The notes under the pieces were generated by a model, which ran no database searches, was not told the DNA's origin, and saw only the letters and a list, made by a program, of their open reading frames with translations. From contig JAGHHM010000062.1 of NCBI GenBank assembly GCA_017887695.1, positions 1 through 32,895 of the forward strand: DNA of 32,895 nt. Direction: 5' to 3'. Position numbers and translations under genes: made by a program. Below are positions 15,033 to 24,053 of the stretch, piece after piece. This DNA comes from Oscillospiraceae bacterium. GTDB taxonomy: Bacteria; Bacillota; Clostridia; Oscillospirales; Oscillospiraceae. Position 1 is the first letter of the stretch. Each line of letters starts with the position of its first letter.

Positions 15033-15878
15033 ATGGAAATGATAACCGCAGAGATAGCGGCCGGCTTGCTTCCACCCCGTCGGGCGAATGGACATAAAGG
15101 GGATTTCGGCCGGGTATATGTGGCGGCGGGGGCCATAGGCTATACCGGCGCGCCGGTATATGCCGCCGAGGCAGCTTGCCGCACCGGCAGCGGCCTGGTG
15201 TTTGTGGGCGTGCCCCGGGAGGTATATCCCATTGTAGCTGCCCGGTGTGCTACGGCTATGGCTCAGCCTCTTCCGGAAGAGCGGGAGGTTTTGCTGGAGC
15301 AGATGAGCCGGTGCGACGCAGCAGTGATTGGGCCGGGCCTGGGACGGTCGCCGCAGGCGGAGGCGCTGACACTCTTTCTCCTGGAAAAGCTGCCTGTTCC
15401 AATAATCCTGGACGCTGACGGCATAAACGCGGCTGCGGCGCATATAGATGTGCTGAGAGACCGGCTCTGGCCTACGGTAGTGACGCCCCATGAAGGGGAA
15501 TTTCTCCGTCTGGGCGGCGATCTGTCCCCTGGCCGGGAAATGGCCGCTCTGGCGATGGCCCGGAAGCTGGGCTGTGTGGTAGTGCTGAAGGGGCCTGGTA
15601 CGGTGGTGGCCGCGCCTGACGGACGGGTGAGGAACAACACCACCGGCAACTGCGGCATGGCCAAAGGGGGCAGCGGCGACGTTCTTGCCGGGATGATCGC
15701 TTCCCTGGTAGGGCAGGGGGCCAGTCCCTTTGACGCCGCCAGCTGTGCCGTGTGGCTCCACGGCCGGGCGGGGGATCTGTGCCGGCGGGATTTGACGGCC
15801 TATGCCATGACCCCGCCGGATATGATCGGCCGCCTGGGCGCCGTATTCCGGGAACTGCTGGAAGCCGAAAACGAATAA
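15033..15878 (+). CDS. nnrD: ADP-dependent NAD(P)H-hydrate dehydratase
   Basis: HKGDFGRVYVAAGAIGYTGAPVYAAEAACRTGSGLV...VLKGPGTVVAAPDG...GNCGMAKGGSGDVLAGMIA. Confidence 0.93.
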   Translation: MEMITAEIAAGLLPPRRANGHKGDFGRVYVAAGAIGYTGAPVYAAEAACRTGSGLVFVGVPREVYPIVAARCATAMAQPLPEEREVLLEQMSRCDAAVIGPGLGRSPQAEALTLFLLEKLPVPIILDADGINAAAAHIDVLRDRLWPTVVTPHEGEFLRLGGDLSPGREMAALAMARKLGCVVVLKGPGTVVAAPDGRVRNNTTGNCGMAKGGSGDVLAGMIASLVGQGASPFDAASCAVWLHGRAGDLCRRDLTAYAMTPPDMIGRLGAVFRELLEAENE

Positions 15879-15892
15879 GGAGGAAGGATCCC

Positions 15893-16552
15893 GTGCGAAA
15901 AGCCCTGCTTTTTGCACCAATGCTGATGCTCCTGCTCACCGCCTGCGGCGGCGGAGAGGAGAAAGATCCGGCGGCCGTGCTGCAGCAACAGTATGCCGCA
16001 GTGGCTGAAGCCACTATGGAGGCGGATGTCACCTGCCACTACGAGGGGGAGGAGCGGACATACACCCTGCTGTGTGCCTATACGCCGGAAAAAAGTACCA
16101 TCACAGTGCTTGCCCCCGACAACCTGGCGGGGATCTCCGCCACACTGGAAGGGGAGGAGCTGACGCTGTCCTACGATGATATTTCTCTGGATGCGGGCAG
16201 TTACTCTGCCGCGGCCATCTCTCCGGTGGCAGCCCTGCCAAAATTGATGACGGCCGCTTCTGCCGGCTATCTTACAGAGCAGAGCGAGGAGACAGTGGGG
16301 GAGCGGCCCTGCCTGCGGCTGGCATTTGATTTGTCAGAGGAGGAAGGAGCCCTGTATACCACCTGGTTTGATCAGGAAACCCTTCTGCCGCTGCAAAGTG
16401 AGATCAGTGTGGACGGAGCGGTGGTATTTGAGGTGGCCTGGAGCCGCTTTGAGGTAACGGGTACGGTGGATCAGACTGCCGACAGCGGGGAAGCTTCCAG
16501 CGGCCAGCCGGCAGAGACTACGGGTGAAGAGCAACAGACAGCGGAAAGCTGA
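15893..16552 (+). CDS. Lipoprotein, possibly LolA-like fold
   Basis: Lipobox LLTACGGG after signal peptide; GTG start with GGAGGAAGG SD. Confidence 0.75.
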   Translation: MRKALLFAPMLMLLLTACGGGEEKDPAAVLQQQYAAVAEATMEADVTCHYEGEERTYTLLCAYTPEKSTITVLAPDNLAGISATLEGEELTLSYDDISLDAGSYSAAAISPVAALPKLMTAASAGYLTEQSEETVGERPCLRLAFDLSEEEGALYTTWFDQETLLPLQSEISVDGAVVFEVAWSRFEVTGTVDQTADSGEASSGQPAETTGEEQQTAES

Positions 16553-16599
16553 ATATCATACTATGAAAACCACACAAAAGAAAAGGATGGGAGAACGCT

Positions 16600-17766
16600 A
16601 TGAAGAGTACACTAAGGAGAACCTGGGCGGAGATCGACCTGGATGCTCTGGCCCATAACTACCATGCCCTGCGCAAGCAGATGGGGCCTGACTCCCGCTT
16701 TTTGGGGGTGGTTAAGGCGGATGCCTACGGCCACGGAGCCATTGAAGTGGGGCGCACCCTGGAGGAACTGGGGGCGGAGTACCTGGCGATCTCCAATATT
16801 GATGAGGCCCGGGAATTGCGGCTGGGAGGCATTACCCTGCCCATTCTGCAGCTGGGCCTTACCCCGGCGGATCAGACCCCTGTTATTTTGGAAAATCATG
16901 TGACGCAGGCAGTATACAGCGAAAAAGCCGCTGAGGACTTTTCCCGGGAGGCAGTGGCCTGCGGCGGGAAGATGAAAGCCCATATCAAGATCGATACCGG
17001 TATGTCCCGTTTGGGCTTCCAGTGCGATGAGTCCCATTTTGAGGAGTCCCTGGCGGCCATCTGCCGGGTGTGTGCCCTGCCGGGGCTGGATGTAGAGGGA
17101 ATTTTCACCCACTTTGCGGTGTCCGACGAGAACGAGGAATCCTGCCGGGCCTATACATTGCTCCAGCACAGCCGGTTTGAGCAGATGATCCACCGCCTGG
17201 AGGAGAAGGGCGTCACCTTTGCCATCCACCACTGTGCCAATAGCGGCGCTACCGTGGGCTATCCCCAGTTTGCCCACGATATGTTCCGCCCCGGCATTAT
17301 CACCTATGGTATCGGTGATCAGGCGGATATTCTGGGCCTCAAGCCGGTGATGACCCTGAAGACCACGGTAGGGGTCATCAAGGATTATGTGCCGGATACC
17401 ACGGTCAGCTACGGCCGCACCTTCACCACCCACCGGCCCAGCCGTCTGGGGGTGCTGCCCATCGGCTATGCCGACGGCTTCCACCGGTGCCTCTCCAACA
17501 AGTGGCGGGTGTGGACTCCCTACGGTATGGCACCCATCGCCGGCCGTATCTGCATGGACATGTGCATGATCGACCTGACGGATCTGCCCCAGGTGCAGGA
17601 GGGGGATGAGGTGGAGGTATACGGCCCCCACAACAGCGTCAATGATGCGGCCCATCTGGCGGGTACCATCTCCTATGAGCTGACCTGCGCGGTGAGCAAG
17701 CGGGTGCCCCGGATCTACTATAAGGGCGGAAAGGAAATTGCCCGGGAGTTGCTGCTCCGTGGCTGA
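16600..17766 (+). CDS. alr: Alanine racemase
   Basis: RTWAEIDLDALAHNYHALRKQMG...VVKADAYGHGA...HIKIDTGMSRLGF...PIGYADGFHR...GRICMDMCMIDLTD. Confidence 0.97.
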   Translation: MKSTLRRTWAEIDLDALAHNYHALRKQMGPDSRFLGVVKADAYGHGAIEVGRTLEELGAEYLAISNIDEARELRLGGITLPILQLGLTPADQTPVILENHVTQAVYSEKAAEDFSREAVACGGKMKAHIKIDTGMSRLGFQCDESHFEESLAAICRVCALPGLDVEGIFTHFAVSDENEESCRAYTLLQHSRFEQMIHRLEEKGVTFAIHHCANSGATVGYPQFAHDMFRPGIITYGIGDQADILGLKPVMTLKTTVGVIKDYVPDTTVSYGRTFTTHRPSRLGVLPIGYADGFHRCLSNKWRVWTPYGMAPIAGRICMDMCMIDLTDLPQVQEGDEVEVYGPHNSVNDAAHLAGTISYELTCAVSKRVPRIYYKGGKEIARELLLRG

Positions 17767-17788
17767 GGCCTGTACAAAGTGACTTGGC

Positions 17789-17825
17789 AAGCCCCGTCGG
17801 CTGTATAGCCGACGGGGCTTTTTTC
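17789..17825 (+). terminator. Rho-independent terminator after alr
   Basis: AAGCCCCGTCGGCT/AGCCGACGGGGCTT followed by TTTT. Confidence 0.9.
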
Positions 17826-17957
17826 GTGCCTGACGGGGACGCAGAGGCCGGATGGCGCATAGAATGATTTGGGGCAGGAAAACCCCGGTATAAATTCCGC
17901 GGTTGCGTGGGAGAATGATAGTGGTCCGTCTGATACGGGCACTTCTTCCGGCGGAGT

Positions 17958-18332
17958 GTGAACTTTGTGGATACAAGCGTAAAACGCGGCGACATTTATT
18001 ACGCCGACCTCAGCCCGGTGGTGGGGAGCGAGCAGGGAGGCGTTCGTCCCGTGCTGATCGTTCAGAACGATACAGGGAATCGATACAGCCCCACTGTGAT
18101 CGCGGCGGCCATAACTTCCCAGACGGGAAAGGCACGCCTGCCGACGCATATAGAACTTGCGGCGCAAAACTATGGACTTACCCGGGATTCTGTGGTATTA
18201 TTGGAACAGATCCGCACGCTGGATAAGCGGCGCTTACGGGAGAAGATGGGGCGCGTGGACAAGGAACTGATGGACAGAGTAGACGCGGCCATCGCGGTCA
18301 GCTTCGGTCTGCACAGCGACAAGCTGGTGTGA
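17958..18332 (+). CDS. mazF: MazF/EndoA-family mRNA interferase
   Basis: [48 protein letters not shown]... Confidence 0.95.
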   Translation: MNFVDTSVKRGDIYYADLSPVVGSEQGGVRPVLIVQNDTGNRYSPTVIAAAITSQTGKARLPTHIELAAQNYGLTRDSVVLLEQIRTLDKRRLREKMGRVDKELMDRVDAAIAVSFGLHSDKLV

Positions 18333-18364
18333 ATCTGAATCCCGGAACGGTCTGATAAGGAACA

Positions 18365-18398
18365 CAGGCCCGCGGAGGGAACTGCCTCCGCGGGCCTG
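18365..18398 (+). terminator. Hairpin after mazF
   Basis: CAGGCCCGCGGAGG/CCTCCGCGGGCCTG. Confidence 0.65.
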
Positions 18399-18435
18399 TC
18401 AGAAAGAGCCTACATAAGAGGAGTAAAGAAGATCC

Positions 18436-18981
18436 ATGAAAAAGAGAAAACTGCGTACAGCCCTTTGTGTGATGCTGGTGGGAACCGTCCTTGCGGCCTT
18501 TGTGGCCATTGCTGCCGAGGCGGGCTCTCAAGGGGATCCTCTGGTGACCCTCAGCTACCTGAATGATACCTTCCTGGGCCAGCTGCTGGGGAAGGTGGAC
18601 AGCAAGATCGGAGAGCAGAACCAGACCATCCGTCAGGAGCTGGAGCAGCGTATTGACCAGGCAGAGCAGGAGATCCTGGGCCAGGTAACCGGTACTGGCA
18701 CGGTGTCCGGAACCACAGCCTCTTACCACGAGGTGACTCTGTCTGATGGTCAGACCCTGTATGGCTCCGCTGGCTGTGAGGTGATGCTCCGCAGCGGCTC
18801 TGCCAGCTGTGTGTCGGAGGGAAAGAGCACTCCCGGCCTGGTGGATATTTCCGGGGGCGGCACTATCAATCATGGCAGTGCTCTGAAGGAGAACCATTTG
18901 TACACTATGACTGCTGACCGGGGCGTCAAGGCTTCTGGCGCTGTGACACTGCTGGTTCGGGGCAGCTATACCATCGGCTGA
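18436..18981 (+). CDS. Secreted hypothetical protein
   Basis: N-terminal signal sequence MKKRKLRTALCVMLVGTVLAAFVAIAAEA; flanked by hairpins. Confidence 0.75.
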   Translation: MKKRKLRTALCVMLVGTVLAAFVAIAAEAGSQGDPLVTLSYLNDTFLGQLLGKVDSKIGEQNQTIRQELEQRIDQAEQEILGQVTGTGTVSGTTASYHEVTLSDGQTLYGSAGCEVMLRSGSASCVSEGKSTPGLVDISGGGTINHGSALKENHLYTMTADRGVKASGAVTLLVRGSYTIG

Positions 18982-19004
18982 CCACTGTCCTACATACATA
19001 CCCC

Positions 19005-19043
19005 AGGCCCTCTCCGCATATGCTGGCGGAGAGGGCCTTTATT
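19005..19043 (+). terminator. Rho-independent terminator
   Basis: AGGCCCTCTCCGC/GCGGAGAGGGCCT then TTATT. Confidence 0.75.
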
Positions 19044-19078
19044 GCTTGGATATGACAGAGGAAAAAGGGGGGAGCGCG

Positions 19079-19603
19079 ATGGAGGAAATCCGACTATTCT
19101 GCGGGGGTCAGCCCAAGGGATGCGTCCTCCTGTCAGAGGGAGACAGCCGCCGGGAGGTGCGCTCGTCCATGGCGGATCCAGGGGACGGCCTGTACCGGGC
19201 CTTTTTGGTGGGAGAGCGGGGGGAACTGCCCCTGGGCGTCATGGAGCCGGTTGAGGGGCGGCTGACGGTATCCCGGCGACTGTACAGCCGGGATATTGCT
19301 GCTCTGGGACGGCTGGAGCGAGGGGAGGCACGGCTTTCCTTCCGGTTTGAGGAGAGCGCGTGGCAAAGCACAAATGATCCGGCGGAGGCGTCTGCAGTTC
19401 CGGAGCTGCACGGGCGTCTGCGGAAGTTCCCACGGGCTTGGCGCCGCCGGGAGGGGGAACGGCTGCTGCTGGCTATCCCGCTGGAGGAGGGGGAGCCTTT
19501 CCCGCTGGAGACCCTATTTTGTTTGGCCCGGGTGCTGCGGGTAGAGGGGCGGTTATGCGCGGTGTACGCCTTTGGCCGACAGGGACAGCCGCTTCCGCCC
19601 TGA
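19079..19603 (+). CDS. Hypothetical protein upstream of nrdR
   Basis: Continuous ORF with GGGGGGAG SD near ATG 19079. Confidence 0.6.
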   Translation: MEEIRLFCGGQPKGCVLLSEGDSRREVRSSMADPGDGLYRAFLVGERGELPLGVMEPVEGRLTVSRRLYSRDIAALGRLERGEARLSFRFEESAWQSTNDPAEASAVPELHGRLRKFPRAWRRREGERLLLAIPLEEGEPFPLETLFCLARVLRVEGRLCAVYAFGRQGQPLPP

Positions 19604-19730
19604 CAGATTGGAAAACATGGCAAAAAATCCTACCATTTTTTACCCGTATATGATACAATAGGCAAAACAGGGCGGCGGAAACACTTTTTCTGCGGTGCTG
19701 CCGCCTAGTACTACCGGGAGGAATCCACAG

Positions 19731-20189
19731 ATGAAATGTCCGTATTGCGGCTATAAGGAGAGCAAGGTAGTGGACAGCCGTCCGGCTGACGAGGGCAACA
19801 GTATCCGCCGCCGCCGGGAGTGCCTGGCTTGCGAGAAGCGGTTCACCACCTATGAGACCATGGAGTCGCTGCCCATGGTGGTCATCAAGAAGGACGGCAG
19901 CCGCCAGAGCTTTGACCGAAACAAGGTGCTGGGCAGTATGCTGCGGGCCTGCGAGAAGCGGACGGTACCTCTGGCCAAGCTGGAGGAGCTGACGGACGAG
20001 ATCGAGCAGAACCTCCAGAACAACCTGGAGCGGGAGATCACCACGGATATGGTAGGCGAGCAGGTGATGGAGAAACTGCGGGAAGTGGACGAAGTAGCCT
20101 ATGTCCGTTTTGCCTCTGTGTACCGCCAGTTTAAGGATATCCACACTTTCATGGATGAATTGGCAAAACTGCTGGAAGAAAAGAAGTAG
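19731..20189 (+). CDS. nrdR: Transcriptional repressor NrdR
   Basis: [42 protein letters not shown] zinc ribbon plus ATP-cone. Confidence 0.97.
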   Translation: MKCPYCGYKESKVVDSRPADEGNSIRRRRECLACEKRFTTYETMESLPMVVIKKDGSRQSFDRNKVLGSMLRACEKRTVPLAKLEELTDEIEQNLQNNLEREITTDMVGEQVMEKLREVDEVAYVRFASVYRQFKDIHTFMDELAKLLEEKK

Positions 20190-20218
20190 AGACTGACCGG
20201 GTTCACGGGCCAATGGCG

Positions 20219-20253
20219 CGGGGCGGGGGCGGCCATGCGCCGCCCCCGCCCCG
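20219..20253. repeat. 15-bp perfect GC-only hairpin
   Basis: CGGGGCGGGGGCGGC-catgc-GCCGCCCCCGCCCCG. Confidence 0.85.
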
Positions 20254-20343
20254 TACTGCTATGAAGGATATCGGAAGCCGTATGTTTCCTGTTGCGTCTG
20301 GGACAGCGGTATGGTATACTTGGCCCGGGGCTGGAGAAACCTG

Positions 20344-20724
20344 TCAGAAGATGTTTTTAATGCTCACCGACTGGGTCTCGGCTAATAATTGCAGCTGTAC
20401 CCGCAGCAGGACGATCTGGGCAGAGAATTCCCGGGTATCCTGTTGGGTGCACTCTTCTGCGGCGGCGGCGAACAGAACCTGAGCCTCGTTGAGCTCACTG
20501 TGCTCGATGATCGTGTGGAAATAGGTCTGGCTGTGCTCCCAGCCTTTACGGGCCTGGATGAGGAGGCTTTCCGCCTGTGCCCAGTTTTCTGTTTCGGCGG
20601 CTTGCGCAGCTTGCTCCAACAGCAGGGACCACTTGTCCGTCTGATCCTGTACATAAAATCCCGCCCAGAGGGAATAGGCAAGGATCAGCGCCATGGCACC
20701 CAGAGAGAGATAAAGTACTTTCAC
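20344..20724 (-). CDS. DUF4363 family protein
   Basis: N-terminal TM helix and helical extracytoplasmic part; ATGA overlap with DUF421 gene. Confidence 0.75.
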   Translation of the reverse strand: MKVLYLSLGAMALILAYSLWAGFYVQDQTDKWSLLLEQAAQAAETENWAQAESLLIQARKGWEHSQTYFHTIIEHSELNEAQVLFAAAAEECTQQDTREFSAQIVLLRVQLQLLAETQSVSIKNIF

Positions 20725-21404
20725 GCGGGGGCCTCCTTTGTCACACAGACAACAGTGCCTGCTTCATCGACGGTCATGAGGAATACCTGCTTGGGGGAAG
20801 TAAGACGGCGCTGCTTGAGTTGATTTTGAAGCCAGGAGAGGTCTCGCCCGCAGGAGCGGAGATTGTCGGCAAGAATGTGGCCGTCATTGACCACCAGTAC
20901 CGGCAAGGTCACATCATCGGGAAGGTCCAGCCCGACAGCCTGGGGCGTCAAGGGAGCGCAGCGGGTGTAGGGCAGGACGGACACTTGGCCGCTGGTTTCC
21001 AAAATGGCGTATTTTACGCTGGAGAGGTCGTTATACCCCTGGGTGCGCAGCTGCTCATAGAGTTCGTCCACGGTGAAGCGGGTTTTGGCCATATTGGCCT
21101 GGAGAATTTTGCCGCACCGGATGATGACGGTGGGACGGCCGCATACCAGGCTGCGGAAGCGGATGGATTTAAGACTGAAGAAGCTGACCAGCATGGAGAG
21201 GCTCAGCAGAATGATGATGGGGAACGCCCCGTTGACCAGGGGAATTCCAAAGTCCTGCATGGGGACAGAGGCCAGGTCTGATATGATCAGCGTGAGTACC
21301 AGATCCCCTGGCTCCAGTTCACCGATTTGCCGCTTTCCCATGAGCCGCAGGCCCACAATGATAAGCAGATAGAGAATCACGGTGCGGAAAAAAGCGGTAA
21401 TCAT
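20721..21404 (-). CDS. DUF421/YetF-YcaP family membrane protein
   Basis: VGLRLMGKRQIGELEPGDLVLTLIISDLASVPM...RPTVIIRCGKI...FTVDELYEQLRTQGYNDLSSVKYAILETSGQVSV. Confidence 0.92.
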   Translation of the reverse strand: MITAFFRTVILYLLIIVGLRLMGKRQIGELEPGDLVLTLIISDLASVPMQDFGIPLVNGAFPIIILLSLSMLVSFFSLKSIRFRSLVCGRPTVIIRCGKILQANMAKTRFTVDELYEQLRTQGYNDLSSVKYAILETSGQVSVLPYTRCAPLTPQAVGLDLPDDVTLPVLVVNDGHILADNLRSCGRDLSWLQNQLKQRRLTSPKQVFLMTVDEAGTVVCVTKEAPA

Positions 21405-21600
21405 GGATGCACTTCCTTTCCCTGGCAGTATGCGCCGGAAAGGACAGGATTATGTGCGGGGCGGTTGCTTGCCCCAACAGGTATGGCCCGAAAGATTCCG
21501 GGCGTTGTGATACATATAAAATTCAAAAGGTATTGACCGCGAAAGCGGTGATGATACATTGTCGCAGAAGGAAAGGAGGATTACAGGCAGAGCCCTGTCA

Positions 21601-21782
21601 TAAGCGCCAGTGCCCGCCGGGGAACTGCGAGAGCCGGAAGGTTCAGTGCGACCGGGCGGGACGACGAGGTGAGGGGAGTATCGAAGGATTCGGCGGGTGC
21701 CCCTCCGTGCCGCTCCGGGTGCGTACACAGTCGGCAAATATGCGGGTGACCGCAAAACAAAGGGACTGTGACCGGGGAACGA
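21601..21782 (+). ncRNA. glmS ribozyme (glucosamine-6-phosphate-responsive), predicted cleavage between 21603 and 21604
   Basis: A|GCGCCAG..., GACGAGG..GGGG.GTATCGAAGGATTCGGCGGGTGCCCCTCC core and CAAAACAAAGGGACTGTGACC 3' pairing, directly upstream of glmS. Confidence 0.93.
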
Positions 21783-21923
21783 GTGACAAATGGCTGCGAG
21801 TTTGTCCTCTTGATTTATTATGGAATATCGTATACGTTTCGCCTGCACTGGGGCTGCCTGGTACAGGATAGCTTGCTGTTGCCAGACGAAGCGGGATACG
21901 GACGAAATCAGGAGGAAAATCTT

Positions 21924-23768
21924 ATGTGCGGAATTGTTGGATATGTGGGACAGGAGCAGGCGGCCCCCATTTTGCTGGATGGCCTGAGCCGGCTGGAATA
22001 CCGGGGGTATGACTCTGCTGGTGTAGCGGTGTATTCCCAGCGTGATGAGCGGCTGTCAGTCTATAAGGCCAAGGGACGGCTGAAGGTCCTCAGTGATATG
22101 CTCCAAGGGGGCGCGGCGGTGGAGGGTACCGTTGGCGTGGGCCATACCCGTTGGGCCACCCACGGCGCGCCGTCGGATATTAACTCCCATCCCCAGATCA
22201 GCCGCAGCGGCCGCATTGCGGTGGTCCACAATGGCATTATTGAAAATTATGCGGAACTGAAGGCGTTTTTACAGGATCAAGGGGTGCCGTTTACCTCGGA
22301 GACGGATACCGAGGTGGTGGCCCAACTGATCGAATATTTTTGTGAAACCGACAAGGTGGGCATCCTGGAGGCGGTAGGTCGGGTAATGCGCCGGATCCAG
22401 GGAGCCTACGCGCTGGGCATTATCTGCGCCGACGAGCCGGATCAGCTGATTGCGGTGCGTAAGGACAGCCCGCTGATCCTGGGCTATGGTAAGGGCTGCA
22501 GCTTTCTGGCCAGCGACGTTACCGCTATCATCCGCCATACCCGGGATGTGGGATATATGGATGATGGCGAGGTGGCAGTGCTGACCAAAGACGGCATTCA
22601 GTGCTATAACCACCTGATGCAGCCGGTGGAGAAAGAGATCTCCCACGTAGACTGGGAAGTGGATGCGGCGGAAAAGGGCGGCTATGAGCACTTCATGTTC
22701 AAGGAGATCATGGAGCAGCCGGAGGCTATGCGCCGGGCCATATTCCCCCGGATCCGGGACGGACAGGTGTTTTTGGAGGATTTCCGCCTGTCGGAAGACT
22801 ATTTGCGCAGCGTCCATAAGTTGTATATTGTGGCCTGCGGCTCTTCCTACCATGTGGGAATGGTGGGCAAGTACAACCTGGAGCGGATTCTCCGTATCCC
22901 GGTGGAGGTGGCTCTGGCCTCGGAGTTCCGGTATATGGATCCCATTGTGGATGAAAAGACCTTGGTGATCGTCATCAGCCAGTCTGGTGAGACACTGGAT
23001 ACCATGGCGGCCCTCCGGGAGGCCAAGCGGCTGGGCGGAACCATTCTCTCTATTGTCAATGTGGTTGGTTCCTCTATTGCACGGGAATCCGACCAGGTCC
23101 TTTATACCTGGGCGGGACCGGAGATTGCGGTAGCCACCACCAAGGCGTATTCCACCCAGCTGGCAGTGCTGAACCTGCTGGGGCTGTACCTGGCGCGGCT
23201 GCTGGGTACCATGGAGGAGGAAGAGTATCGCACCATCCTCCAGGAGATGCTGCTGCTGCCGGGGAAAATGGAGGAGATCCTCTCCGACAAGGACGATATC
23301 CAGTATTTTGCCAGCCAGTATTTCAATCATAACAGTGTGTTTTTTATCGGACGGAATGTGGACTATGCCCTGGGGCTGGAGGGTTCCCTGAAGCTCAAGG
23401 AGATTTCTTATATTCACTCCGAGGCTTACGCTTCCGGCGAACTTAAGCACGGCACCATCAGCCTTATTGAGGAAGGCACACTGGTGGTGGCCCTGGGTAC
23501 CTACGCAAAGCTTTTTGAGAAGGCCATGAGTAATATTGTGGAGGTGAAAGCCCGGGGCGGCGATGTGCTGGCGCTTACCACCCGGGATCATGGCGAGGAG
23601 ATGAGGAAGACCGCCAATGGCGTTATCACCATTCCTGAGATCCATCCGTTGCTGCTGCCCTCTCTTGGAGTAGTGCCCTTGCAGCTGTTTGCCTATTATG
23701 TGGCTTTGATGCGGGGCTGTGACATCGATAAACCCCGGAACCTGGCGAAATCGGTAACGGTGGAGTGA
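21924..23768 (+). CDS. glmS: Glutamine-fructose-6-phosphate aminotransferase
   Basis: MCGIVGYVGQEQAAPILLDGLSRLEYRGYDSAG...; C-terminal DKPRNLAKSVTVE; SD GGAGGA. Confidence 0.97.
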   Translation: MCGIVGYVGQEQAAPILLDGLSRLEYRGYDSAGVAVYSQRDERLSVYKAKGRLKVLSDMLQGGAAVEGTVGVGHTRWATHGAPSDINSHPQISRSGRIAVVHNGIIENYAELKAFLQDQGVPFTSETDTEVVAQLIEYFCETDKVGILEAVGRVMRRIQGAYALGIICADEPDQLIAVRKDSPLILGYGKGCSFLASDVTAIIRHTRDVGYMDDGEVAVLTKDGIQCYNHLMQPVEKEISHVDWEVDAAEKGGYEHFMFKEIMEQPEAMRRAIFPRIRDGQVFLEDFRLSEDYLRSVHKLYIVACGSSYHVGMVGKYNLERILRIPVEVALASEFRYMDPIVDEKTLVIVISQSGETLDTMAALREAKRLGGTILSIVNVVGSSIARESDQVLYTWAGPEIAVATTKAYSTQLAVLNLLGLYLARLLGTMEEEEYRTILQEMLLLPGKMEEILSDKDDIQYFASQYFNHNSVFFIGRNVDYALGLEGSLKLKEISYIHSEAYASGELKHGTISLIEEGTLVVALGTYAKLFEKAMSNIVEVKARGGDVLALTTRDHGEEMRKTANGVITIPEIHPLLLPSLGVVPLQLFAYYVALMRGCDIDKPRNLAKSVTVE

Positions 23769-23781
23769 CAATGACAAGAGT

Positions 23782-23820
23782 AAGGCCGGGCGCGCATTTG
23801 CGTGCCCGGCCTTAAAAGAT
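23782..23820 (+). terminator. Terminator after glmS
   Basis: AAGGCCGGGC/GCCCGGCCTT. Confidence 0.75.
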
Positions 23821-24053
23821 TCTTAAAGAGAAATAAAACAAATGCTATGCGGAAAAGATGCAAAAATGATGCATAGAAAACTACAATGAAAAGAGAAAAG
23901 GAGGAACTTCCTGCCTGTTCTTTTCGTCTTTTCCAGTAGAGGAAGAGAAGTGGCGTTCCATCCAGGAGGGGGATCCCTCTGCGCAAGTCACCGGACGGAC
24001 CTGGCTTTTCAAGGACAGGGCTTAACGGTGCATGAAAATAAGGAGGATACAAG

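Noticed and set aside
16612-17976. 454-aa minus-strand ORF
   Set aside because: Antisense to alr, with alr clearly the coding strand.
17903-18226. 107-aa ORF overlapping the mazF start as a possible antitoxin
   Set aside because: R-rich out-of-frame translation mostly inside mazF; nothing MazE/CopG-like.
20199-20210. GGGTTCACGGG resembling the 9-bp repeat unit at 1352-1387
   Set aside because: Single short copy far from the element; most likely chance.
22269-23777. 502-aa minus-strand ORF
   Set aside because: Antisense to glmS; H/Q/G-rich shadow ORF.
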